Source: Ferroplasma sp. (lineage in GTDB: Archaea > Thermoplasmatota > Thermoplasmata > Thermoplasmatales > Thermoplasmataceae). Taken from it: a DNA stretch of 64,000 nucleotides. Positions 56,598 to 64,000 of this stretch are shown here, piece after piece; position 1 is the stretch's first letter, and each line of letters opens with the position of its first letter. The position numbers and the translations under genes were made by a program. The stretch covers positions 248,001 to 312,000 of the forward strand of contig NZ_CP133597.1 in the NCBI RefSeq assembly GCF_031200575.1, read 5' to 3'. The notes beneath the pieces were generated by a model. The model did not search any database. It saw only the letters and a program-made list of their open reading frames with translations, and had not been told where the DNA came from.

Positions 56598-57368
56598 ATG
56601 TACCTGCTTCTCTTAATACTCTTAATCGTTGGAATCGCTGTTGGCGCCCTCACTGGCATAACAGGCAGCAGTGGTGTCCTTGTTGTTGTTCCGGTTTTAT
56701 CATATATGGGCATAGATTTTAAAACTTCAATAGGAACAAGCCTGCTGGTTGATGTTATTACAACAACCATAGTTATATACGTTTACCTTAAAAAGAAGAC
56801 CCTTGATATAGGAATCGGGTTGATCCTTGGCATGGGTGCCATAGTCGGTGCCCAGATAGGGGCCTTCGTTGCACATATAGTGCCCGTACTCCCACTGGAG
56901 ATCGCCTTCACGGCTATGGCGGCATATATGAGTTATTATGTCATAAAAAAATCCTACAGGGCAGAGGAAAAGGGGATCAGAAAAATCAATCTCAAAAGGC
57001 CTGTTGCACTTTTGCTGGGGTTCCTCCTGAGCATACCCATAGGGACATTGACCGGGATAATTGGCACCAGCGGGGGAATAATGTTTATCCTTGTCATTAT
57101 TCTGCTTTTCTCCATGAAGGCACAGAATATGGTAGGTACAGCCACACTGGCGATGTTCCTTTCTGCCTTCAGTGGCTCTGTTGGCTACTTCAGGATAGGG
57201 CATATAGACTTTTTCGCTGCAATTGTGATAGGATTGATAGCACTTATCTCAGGATACTATTTTTCTATACTGGCGCATAAACTGGATCAGAAGGTTATCT
57301 ACCGTTTCCTGGGAGTGGTGTTTATAATAGTGGTAATCAGTGAAATTGTGAAAATTACTGTGTTATAA
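56598..57368 (+). CDS. TSUP-family permease (TauE/SafE)
   Basis: A 256-aa membrane protein with about 8 spans in two repeats: GALTGITGSSGVLVVVPVL and GTLTGIIGTSGGIMFILVI are the paired TSUP motifs. The family exports sulfite or organosulfonates or moves other anions. With SQR in the genome a sulfur-anion role is attractive but unproven. It overlaps the end of the E1-like gene by 6 bases. Confidence 0.9.
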   Translation: MYLLLLILLIVGIAVGALTGITGSSGVLVVVPVLSYMGIDFKTSIGTSLLVDVITTTIVIYVYLKKKTLDIGIGLILGMGAIVGAQIGAFVAHIVPVLPLEIAFTAMAAYMSYYVIKKSYRAEEKGIRKINLKRPVALLLGFLLSIPIGTLTGIIGTSGGIMFILVIILLFSMKAQNMVGTATLAMFLSAFSGSVGYFRIGHIDFFAAIVIGLIALISGYYFSILAHKLDQKVIYRFLGVVFIIVVISEIVKITVL

Positions 57369-58136
57369 TAAAATTGATTTTCCAATTCCTGAATACTCCC
57401 TGCCCAGATACATATAGTTTTTATCATGGCAGCATCTGCAACCTATATTTTTTTCTATGCCTATCCTGTTTATTTCAAAGGCAAACCCATCAATGAAATA
57501 CAGGCTCCCATCAATTTCATAATTAAGAAGCACCTTAACTGCCATGTTTACCCCGTACATTGCAACAATTGCCGGAATTGTGCTCATGACACCGGAAACC
57601 TCACATGATGGTAGTTCAGCCGGGTCCTTATTGAAACATGCATAGCACGAGGTTTTCCCCGGGATCACTGCCTTGAATTCCCCGTACGTTTCTATTGCAG
57701 ATGTAAATATCCAGGGTATTCCGTACTTATCGCATGCGTCGTTTATTATAAACCGGGTGGTCATATTATCTGTTCCGTCGAAAACAAGGTCTACTGCGCC
57801 AACCAGGTACGCCATATCAGCATCAAAAGCCCTGTTATAAAATTCAACATCTATATCAGGATTAACCTCCCTTATCTTGCCTGCAGCCGCTTCAGCCTTA
57901 TATTTTTTCAGATCATTCATGCTGTAAAGAATCTGCCTGTTCAGGTTTGTAATCTCTATTTTATCCCTGTCTATTAAAACCAATTTTTTAACGCCCAGAC
58001 GGGAAAACATTTCAGCAGCTGCGCTGCCTGTACCCCCAAGCCCAACAATCAACACTGATTTTTCCAGCAATTTCTCCTGGTTTTCCCTCCCAATCTGCTT
58101 CAGTACCATCTGCCTGGCATATCTGGTCATATCCAT
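57363..58136 (-). CDS. E1-like activating enzyme (ThiF/MoeB/UbaA family)
   Basis: A 257-aa adenylyltransferase that activates the C-terminal Gly of ubiquitin-like sulfur carriers. VLIVGLGGTGSAAAEMF is the ATP loop; IDRDKIEITNLNRQILY follows; zinc ligands are SCYACF and GCRCCH. The SCEVSGV Cys is a candidate for the catalytic site. The likely partner is the 64-aa carrier at 18225. No rhodanese domain is fused. Confidence 0.92.
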   Translation of the reverse strand: MDMTRYARQMVLKQIGRENQEKLLEKSVLIVGLGGTGSAAAEMFSRLGVKKLVLIDRDKIEITNLNRQILYSMNDLKKYKAEAAAGKIREVNPDIDVEFYNRAFDADMAYLVGAVDLVFDGTDNMTTRFIINDACDKYGIPWIFTSAIETYGEFKAVIPGKTSCYACFNKDPAELPSCEVSGVMSTIPAIVAMYGVNMAVKVLLNYEIDGSLYFIDGFAFEINRIGIEKNIGCRCCHDKNYMYLGREYSGIGKSILL

Positions 58137-58253
58137 GGTATGGATATCAACAGCATGGTTAAAATAATTTTATACATGCCTTTTTTAAGGGCATTCCTAA
58201 TTGTTATAGTTTGATTAGAACAAAATTTAAATACAACTGCAGTATCCTTTTTT

Positions 58254-58781
58254 ATGGGTAAGGCAGGTACAGGGGCAAAGGCAGGAATTGTTGCGGGGCT
58301 TGTGTATGGCATATTTTCAGGCATTTTCAGTTACGTAACACTTACAGTTTTTAAGGCTGATGTGATGAAAGTACTCGCAAAGGAGGCGGCTGCTGAGTCG
58401 GCAATTAATTCCAGCATTCACATCACTGCGGCTGAACTGTACGCAACAGCTGTTGATCTTTCCATTGCTGAGGGCATAATAGGCGGCTTGATCGTAGGGT
58501 TGATCCTCGGAATAATATTTGCTTACGTGCACGGAAAACTGCCTGGCAAAAATATGATAGTAAAGGGCGAGATTTTTGGATTAATTCTGTGGTTAATATT
58601 CGATCTCCTAATCGGTGCCTTTGATATAAGTTCCTATGGGATTCTTTACTATGTGGTAACGCTCGGGCTTGGGATAATATCACTTCTGGTATTCGGTTAC
58701 CTGCTCGGAACACTATATAGCAGATGGGCAGAGAAAGAAACACCAATGACCGATGAACAGTTCAACGCAGGAAAATTATAA
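58254..58781 (+). CDS. Four-span membrane protein, unknown
   Basis: A 175-aa protein with four predicted helices: residues about 10-30, 70-92, 102-122 and 130-152, many Gly and Ala. Lys-rich start and charged end. I do not recognise a family. Its own promoter is suggested by AT-rich sequence before the ATG. Not linked to neighbours. Confidence 0.65.
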   Translation: MGKAGTGAKAGIVAGLVYGIFSGIFSYVTLTVFKADVMKVLAKEAAAESAINSSIHITAAELYATAVDLSIAEGIIGGLIVGLILGIIFAYVHGKLPGKNMIVKGEIFGLILWLIFDLLIGAFDISSYGILYYVVTLGLGIISLLVFGYLLGTLYSRWAEKETPMTDEQFNAGKL

Positions 58782-58838
58782 AAATCCTAACTTTTAGGTT
58801 AAGTTAATGTTAAATGAAGAAATAAATGTATGATATTT

Positions 58839-59714
58839 ATGGATCATGAAATAAAGGAAAAATACATGCTTGCCGGAAAAATCGGAAGGGATGCACTGGA
58901 ATACGCACAAACACTCATAGAACCTGGGGCCCTTTTTTATGATGTCGCTGAAAAGGCAGAGCAGTATATACGGGATAGGGGAGCACTGCCATCATTTCCG
59001 GTCAATTTATCTATCAATAACGAGGCGGCCCATTACACTCCATTTGAGGGCGATAAAAAGAAATTTCATACAGGAGACCTTGTCAAGGTAGACCTGGGTG
59101 CCATGGTGGATGGGTATATGTCAGATAATGCCGCCACCATGGAGGTTGGGAATACAGGAAATTACAGTGATTTAATAGATGCAACAAGGGAGGCGCTCAA
59201 CGCTGCCATAAAAATACTGAGGCCCATGATCAGCATTTACAGAATCGGAGAGGAAATAGGCAATGTCATCACCTCGCATGGGTTCAAGCCTGTAAAAAAT
59301 CTGGGTGGGCATGGAATTAACCGTTATGATCTTCATTCAGAAATTTTCATACCGAATTACGACGATGGCAATGGAGAAACCATTCAAACAGATAAGGTAA
59401 TAGCAATAGAGCCATTTGCCAGCACCGGCTTAGGGATGATCCACAACGGGCAGCTTGGAAATATATACATAATTGACCAGCCCAGAAAGCAGGACAGGGA
59501 AGAAATCCTCTATAAAAACTTCAACACTGCCCCATTCGCTGAAAGATGGGTATCAAAGATAATGGATAATGACCAGGAATATTTAAGAAAGAAAATGTCA
59601 AGCAAATACATATCCGGGTTTGCAGTGCTGAAAGAGCATAGCAAGGCAATGATCGCACAGTCAGAGCATACGATAATGGTACTTGGGGACGAAATAATTG
59701 TAACAACAGCCTGA
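58839..59714 (+). CDS. map: Methionine aminopeptidase, type 2-like
   Basis: About 291 aa. Metal ligands are seen: Asp in VKVDLGAMVDGYMSDNAAT, His in GGHGINRYDLH, Glu in VIAIEPFAS, and a final Glu/His region SEHTIMVLGDEIIV. Removes initiator Met. ATG 58839 fits archaeal N-termini (MDHEIKEKY); ATG 58830 is possible. Confidence 0.93.
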   Translation: MDHEIKEKYMLAGKIGRDALEYAQTLIEPGALFYDVAEKAEQYIRDRGALPSFPVNLSINNEAAHYTPFEGDKKKFHTGDLVKVDLGAMVDGYMSDNAATMEVGNTGNYSDLIDATREALNAAIKILRPMISIYRIGEEIGNVITSHGFKPVKNLGGHGINRYDLHSEIFIPNYDDGNGETIQTDKVIAIEPFASTGLGMIHNGQLGNIYIIDQPRKQDREEILYKNFNTAPFAERWVSKIMDNDQEYLRKKMSSKYISGFAVLKEHSKAMIAQSEHTIMVLGDEIIVTTA

Positions 59715-60326
59715 TTAAATGGATTCTATTATTTTCCGTGCCTGTTCAAGAACCAGTTCTGCGGGATCATTACCATTTATCTTTATTACATCAACCGGTT
59801 TTTCAATGAATTCTGATATATTATCCAGAAAATAGTTGTAATACTCTTTTATGCGGGAAAGTCCCTGCCTTTCCTCCAGTATTGATAACTGCCTTCCCCG
59901 GAAATTAAGGTTTTTCCTGCTGGCCCTTATTCTGTCCACTGCTGTATCTATATCAACATCAAGATAAATAATAATATCAGGCATCATCATCATTTTAGAT
60001 ACATTTACCATCCAGCGTACCGTTTCCTTTTGGTCGCCCATCAACTTTTCAATCATTGGGCCTTCATAGGCTATGGAGGATGCAAGGTAACGATCACATA
60101 TTATTTTCTTATTGCTTTTGAGTTCCTCCTGGTGGTTTAGCCTGTCATATGTAAAAAGAAAGAAGTTGTAAAAGGAATTCTCCGGGCTGCTGAGTTTTTT
60201 GAGTTCGCCGAATTGAAATGCATCAGTTGGCTCTTTTGTGTAATGAAAATCAGGGAATGCCGGCTTCAGTGAGTTTATCAGTGTGGTCTTTCCTGACCCA
60301 TCTATCCCTTCCATGGTTACGAACAT
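59715..60326 (-). CDS. tmk: Thymidylate kinase
   Basis: A 203-aa dTMP kinase. MEGIDGSGKTTLINSL is the P-loop, ICDRYLASSIAYEGP the DR[YH] motif, and the lid RASRKNLNFRGRQLS is Arg-rich. Ends adjacent to map in convergent orientation. Confidence 0.94.
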   Translation of the reverse strand: MFVTMEGIDGSGKTTLINSLKPAFPDFHYTKEPTDAFQFGELKKLSSPENSFYNFFLFTYDRLNHQEELKSNKKIICDRYLASSIAYEGPMIEKLMGDQKETVRWMVNVSKMMMMPDIIIYLDVDIDTAVDRIRASRKNLNFRGRQLSILEERQGLSRIKEYYNYFLDNISEFIEKPVDVIKINGNDPAELVLEQARKIIESI

Positions 60327-60420
60327 TATATGGGTATATTCAGGGCTTATAAATTATTATTTATGATAATTGAGCATGGAATTTAAATAATTATTAATAG
60401 TAATTAATTATATCAATTAA

Positions 60421-60999
60421 ATGCTTCCGAGTATTGAAGAATTGAGGAAAATGCGCAAATCACTGGGTATTAGCCAGAAGGAACTGGCACGGATCAGTGG
60501 TGTAAGCCAGTCATACATTGCCAGGCTGGAAAAGGGAGAAATAAACCCTGCTTACGATAAGGTCAGGAAGATATTTGAATATCTGAACACCTCCGGAAAC
60601 CGCGCACGGGATATAGATATTAAAGCCGAATTTATAATGACAAAGGATGTTGATACATGCGAAATGAACGATTCTATAATATCCGCATTGAACAAAATGA
60701 GGGAAAAAGGCTATTCACAGCTTCCGGTTGTAACCTCTGATAAACGGATCATCGGGACAATTACCGAGTCTGACATCAATGACATGCTTATAAAGGGCAC
60801 AAGCATAGAATCATTGAAGCTTTTGACAGTGAAAAAGGTAATGGGGAAAGTCCTGCCGCAGCTGGATAAAAATAGCCCCATATCAATGATATATCCACTT
60901 TTAAAATACTCCAACGCTGTGCTGATAGTAGATGGTGCTGAGCTCAAGGGAATAATTACAAAGGCTGATGTACTAAAGGCAGTTGAAACTTATGGGTAA
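60421..60999 (+). CDS. XRE-type HTH regulator with CBS pair
   Basis: A 192-aa protein: N-terminal Cro/C1-type HTH (LRKMRKSLGISQKELARISGVSQ, recognition helix SYIARLEKGE) and two CBS domains (residues about 78-190; MREKGYSQLPVVTSDKRIIGT and YSNAVLIVDGAELKGIITKA). CBS pairs bind adenine nucleotides or SAM. It overlaps carS by 8 bases and may regulate that operon. Confidence 0.9.
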   Translation: MLPSIEELRKMRKSLGISQKELARISGVSQSYIARLEKGEINPAYDKVRKIFEYLNTSGNRARDIDIKAEFIMTKDVDTCEMNDSIISALNKMREKGYSQLPVVTSDKRIIGTITESDINDMLIKGTSIESLKLLTVKKVMGKVLPQLDKNSPISMIYPLLKYSNAVLIVDGAELKGIITKADVLKAVETYG

Positions 61000-61549
61000 T
61001 ATCATACTGTTCACAATATACGGGATAATACTTTTTGCACCGGCATTTATAGCAAATCCAGGGGCGGTGATTACTGGCGGTCATTTTGTAATGGACATGG
61101 GCAAAACATACAGGGGCAAGAGAATTCTTGGGGATGGAAAATCATGGTCCGGATTCATCGGTGGCTCCCTTATCGGCGTTCTATCCGGCATTATAATTTA
61201 CTATGCTGTCCATATTCTGAATATACCGTATCCTGATTATGGCAAAAATCTCCTTGATGCCGTGCTGGTTCTCATCCCAATGAGTTTTGGGTCGCTTCTG
61301 GGGGATATAACAGGGTCATTCGTAAAAAGAAGGATCGGCATGAAGCGTGGTGCCAAAGGCTCTATACTGGACCAGTGGCCATTTGTTCTGGTGTCATTTT
61401 TCATGGTCTTTATATTTGCAAGACCTTTTTTTATTTCCGTTTACGGTGACCTGCTGCCTGTGATTGTAATACTTGTTATAACCCCACCAATACACAGGGG
61501 CGTGAATATACTGGCGTACAAATTTAAAATGAAGGATGTTCCATGGTAA
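60992..61549 (+). CDS. carS: CDP-archaeol synthase
   Basis: About 185 aa with five membrane helices. Family segments: GHFVMDMGKTYRGKRILGDGKSW, SFGSLLGDITGSFVKRRIGMKRGAKG. It activates the unsaturated archaeol core with CTP for polar head addition. ATG 60992 is taken, inside the end of the CBS regulator; a TTG at 60983 also exists. Overlaps pth2 by 7 bases. Confidence 0.92.
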   Translation: MGNIILFTIYGIILFAPAFIANPGAVITGGHFVMDMGKTYRGKRILGDGKSWSGFIGGSLIGVLSGIIIYYAVHILNIPYPDYGKNLLDAVLVLIPMSFGSLLGDITGSFVKRRIGMKRGAKGSILDQWPFVLVSFFMVFIFARPFFISVYGDLLPVIVILVITPPIHRGVNILAYKFKMKDVPW

Positions 61550-61893
61550 AAATGGTTATTGCTGTAAGAAAGGATATTTCAATGGGAAAGGGGAAAATTG
61601 CTGCACAGGTGGCACATGCTGCAGTTGCATGCACCCTTATCTCAATGAAAAAAAACAAGAAAACGTTCAATGAATGGTATGCAACCGGCCAGAAGAAGGT
61701 TGTGGTAAAGGTGGATAGCCTCCAGGAAATATATAAAATAAAGGAGGAATGCAAAATCCGCGGTGTTATCAGTGAAATAATAACAGACGCAGGCTTTACA
61801 CAGATTATCCCTGGAACTGTTACATGCATAGGCGTCGGCCCTGATGAGGATGATCTGCTGGATCAGATAACCGGAGATTACGGCTTACTCTGA
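61543..61893 (+). CDS. pth2: Peptidyl-tRNA hydrolase, archaeal Pth2
   Basis: A 116-aa Pth2. KMVIAVRKDISMGKGKIAAQVAHAAVA contains the catalytic Lys and His, and TDAGFTQIIPGTVTCIGVGP the Asp/Thr. Releases tRNA from stalled peptidyl-tRNA. In a tight operon between carS and the DUF763 gene. Confidence 0.95.
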   Translation: MVKMVIAVRKDISMGKGKIAAQVAHAAVACTLISMKKNKKTFNEWYATGQKKVVVKVDSLQEIYKIKEECKIRGVISEIITDAGFTQIIPGTVTCIGVGPDEDDLLDQITGDYGLL

Positions 61894-61914
61894 TTAAACA
61901 GTACAGCGCTTCCC

Positions 61915-63009
61915 GTGAGAAAAACATATATATCTTTCTTAAAATATCATGATGTGGAAAACCACGGTTCTTCTATACTGCCCCTGCATTACGGCCATCC
62001 TCCAGAATATCTGTACAGAAGAATGGTAAAGCTTGGCGGTATAATTTCTGATATAATAATAGGGAATTACGGTGAGGATTTTTATCTGAACAGGCTTGCA
62101 GATCCATTCTGGTTCCATTCCCTGTCCCTGGCCATTGGCTTTGACTGGAATTCCAGTGGAACCACCACTGCAACCCTTGGCGCCCTGAAGGAATACATAA
62201 ATAAGGGAGACAGCCTGAAAATACTGGGCGGGAAGGGCAGGCATATGGGGACAATAAAGGATGAATTTGATTCACTTGAAGCGGAAGGAAACATACCATC
62301 CGGGAAAATAGATAGAATAAGAAAGGATGCAAAATTGATAGGAAGGGTTGATGAAAAACTACTGCAGGATGGGTTCAACCTGTATATGCAGTTCATAATA
62401 ATGGATTATCATGGAAATTATACAATCGTGAACCAGGGAATGAATTCAGAATCGCATTTGGCGAGAAGGTACCACTGGAAGAACAGCAGCAGGGACCTGT
62501 ATAATGATGCCAGAAACGGTATTTCTGGGTTTGAGAACATGATAAAGCTGGATCTGTCCACCAGGAAAAGTGATAGAAATAGGTCTGATATTATTGATAT
62601 AATTAAAGATAATCCCCTAAAATACAGCAGGCAGAGGTCGCTGGATAATTTTATGGAATCAGCACCGGCTCTGGATTTGAATTATAGAATTGACTGGAAC
62701 AGGATGAGGGAACTTTATGAGTATAATCCAGGGACTTTTCAGGAATTGATGGAGATTCCTGGGCTGGAAAAGTCCACCATAAGGGCCCTTTCATACCTCG
62801 CAGAAATTATATACGGGGATGCGCCATCATTTTCAGATCCTGTAAAATATTCTTTCTGCCTTGGCGGGAAGGACGGGGTGCCAAAGCCGGTAAATGTCCA
62901 CGATTACGATGTGGCCATAAATTTTTACAGGGAAATCCTCCACGGGAACCGGTATTATGGGGGAATAACAAGGAGGCTGTCAAGGATGATCCATGAAGGT
63001 TCACCATGA
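61915..63009 (+). CDS. DUF763 family protein
   Basis: A 364-aa DUF763 protein, starting GTG at 61915. Family segments: LPLHYGHPPEYLYRRMVKLG, DPFWFHSLSLAIGFDWNSSG, LKILGGKGRHMGTI and NSESHLARRYHW. These resemble a nuclease or DNA-processing fold, but the function is not established. A helix-hairpin-helix-like ELMEIPGLEKSTIRAL lies near residue 285. Follows pth2 by 21 bp. Confidence 0.85.
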   Translation: MRKTYISFLKYHDVENHGSSILPLHYGHPPEYLYRRMVKLGGIISDIIIGNYGEDFYLNRLADPFWFHSLSLAIGFDWNSSGTTTATLGALKEYINKGDSLKILGGKGRHMGTIKDEFDSLEAEGNIPSGKIDRIRKDAKLIGRVDEKLLQDGFNLYMQFIIMDYHGNYTIVNQGMNSESHLARRYHWKNSSRDLYNDARNGISGFENMIKLDLSTRKSDRNRSDIIDIIKDNPLKYSRQRSLDNFMESAPALDLNYRIDWNRMRELYEYNPGTFQELMEIPGLEKSTIRALSYLAEIIYGDAPSFSDPVKYSFCLGGKDGVPKPVNVHDYDVAINFYREILHGNRYYGGITRRLSRMIHEGSP

Positions 63010-63120
63010 TAATTATTAATTTCCGGGCAGATGGCATTTATTGGAAATTTTTATCCATGGCCTCAAAAATTCTTAGGTTTTCGGGAAAATGTTAATAACG
63101 TAAAAACCAATCCCAATAGC

Positions 63121-64000
63121 ATGGTTACAGTATCTATAGATATTGGCGGGACATTTACTGATATCATAATAATAGATGGGGAAATACACTATTATAAGGT
63201 GCCGACAACACCCGCCAATCCTGAGCAGGCAGTTTTGGAAGGGCTGGGTAAATACCTCCATAATAATATTGATGAGTTTATACACGCCACGACGATTGCC
63301 ACAAATTCTCTTCTTGGCCAGTACGGGCTTGAGCTCCCGCGGACAGCACTTATTACAACAAAGGGCTTCAGGGATGTAATTGAGATAGGCAGGCAGAACC
63401 GGCCTGAATTATACAATCTTGACTTCCACAGGCCGAAAACGCTCATACCATCAAAATTCAGGTACGAGGCAGATGAACGTACGGATGTCAATGGGCACAT
63501 AATTAAGAAGCTGGATACCGATAGCATGGAAAACGTTAAAAATTCCCTTATAAAAAATAAGGTAAAATCTGTTGCAATATGCTTTTTACACTCATATATG
63601 AATCCAGAAAATGAGGTTAACCTCAAAAATTATCTTTCAGAATATTTTGACAATATATCAATATCATATGGCGTATCTCCCGAGCCCAGGGAGTATGAAA
63701 GGACGTCAACTACTGTTGTCAATTCAGTATTGATGCCCGTGGTGTCAGGATATCTCAAGAGATTGAAATCGGTTCTGGATAAATTCGGATCTCCTGAAAT
63801 AAATATGATGTCAAATGCCGGTGGCCTGGTATCAGTAGATGAGGTAATTAAAAAACCGGTCAATATAATAGAATCCGGCCCTGCTGCAGGTGTCATAGCA
63901 GCCAGTGAATTCTCATCCATACTGGGTATCGACAAAGTTATCAGCTTTGACATGGGAGGAACAACTTCCAAGGCCGGAACTGTGATAAATCATAATGTTG
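63121..64000 (+). CDS. hyuA: Hydantoinase/oxoprolinase subunit A (HyuA), N-terminal part
   Basis: The frame starts at ATG 63121 and is still open at the window end (about 293 codons). VSIDIGGTFTDIIIIDG is the ATP-binding ASKHA phosphate-1 loop; HATTIATNSLLGQYG and IESGPAAGVIAAS, then SFDMGGTTSKAG, follow the HyuA order. Such subunits with HyuB hydrolyse hydantoins, 5-oxoproline or carboxylate acetone using ATP. Substrate cannot be assigned; HyuB should follow outside the window. Confidence 0.92.
   Translation, partial: MVTVSIDIGGTFTDIIIIDGEIHYYKVPTTPANPEQAVLEGLGKYLHNNIDEFIHATTIATNSLLGQYGLELPRTALITTKGFRDVIEIGRQNRPELYNLDFHRPKTLIPSKFRYEADERTDVNGHIIKKLDTDSMENVKNSLIKNKVKSVAICFLHSYMNPENEVNLKNYLSEYFDNISISYGVSPEPREYERTSTTVVNSVLMPVVSGYLKRLKSVLDKFGSPEINMMSNAGGLVSVDEVIKKPVNIIESGPAAGVIAASEFSSILGIDKVISFDMGGTTSKAGTVINHNV

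Overview
The window is a low-GC, gene-dense archaeal chromosome segment, most likely from the order Thermoplasmatales (Ferroplasma, Acidiplasma, Picrophilus or a close relative). The evidence is A-type ATPase genes, a 23S rRNA gene standing alone without 16S or 5S, archaeal CCA-adding enzyme, Nob1, NAC, CDP-archaeol synthase, class I LysRS and zinc-ferredoxin, a sulfide:quinone oxidoreductase, and a gluconate dehydratase of the non-phosphorylative Entner-Doudoroff type. Many genes have a TATA-like box starting 28-31 nt before the ATG, as expected for leaderless mRNAs. The exact genus is not resolved.

Layout. 1-3.3 kb: end of an A-ATPase operon (B, D, a 35-aa membrane microprotein, H, I). 3.3-5.5 kb: sugar-acid dehydratase, thiamine-binding protein and a VapBC pair. 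5.6-7.8 kb: a very AT-rich patch holding tRNA-Ala, gcvT with unusual repeated motifs, and tRNA-Phe. 8-11.2 kb: an overlapping transporter / ADP-ribosylglycohydrolase / PfkB kinase operon, then a decayed gene. 11.9-16 kb: the leuACDB operon, preceded by a candidate leucine-rich leader peptide. 16.2-18.1 kb: SQR and DUF1641. 18.1-21.2 kb: tRNA-Gln(TTG) fused at 2 nt to a ubiquitin-like sulfur carrier gene, facing the CCA-adding enzyme/NAC operon and a membrane protein. 21.4-28.9 kb: glnA, valS, argH, argG, a divergent regulator and ferredoxin. 29-32 kb: purM, peroxiredoxin/AhpD-like, two small regulatory or sulfur-type proteins. 32.4-35.3 kb: 23S rRNA with its processing stem. 35.4-42.2 kb: methyltransferase, Mrp ATPase, ribokinase, HIT-GfcR-LysS operon, NCS1 permease. 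42.4-46 kb: Orc1/Cdc6 convergent with an atypical family B polymerase and two small partners. 46-55.4 kb: cyclophilin, two MFS transporters, Zn-dehydrogenase, PRPP synthase-DUF99, SMP-30 lactonase, Rieske-Etf. 55.4-64 kb: Nob1, TSUP permease, E1-like enzyme, MetAP, Tmk, XRE-CBS regulator-CarS-Pth2-DUF763, and the start of a hydantoinase A gene.

Together these genes cover energy conservation (ATPase, SQR, Etf, Rieske), nitrogen and amino-acid synthesis (GlnA, Leu, Arg, GcvT), sugar-acid breakdown (lactonase, dehydratase, kinases, GfcR) and information processing. The most interesting signals are regulatory: a possible archaeal leucine leader-peptide attenuator at 11943-12060; a tRNA-Gln whose 3' processing would create the leaderless mRNA of a sulfur carrier likely to act on that class of tRNA; tandem 18-bp repeats at argG next to a divergent HTH/ACT-like gene; and a polymerase with a degenerate motif C and no visible exonuclease motifs, next to an Orc1/Cdc6 gene. 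No CRISPR array, insertion sequence or integrase was recognised.
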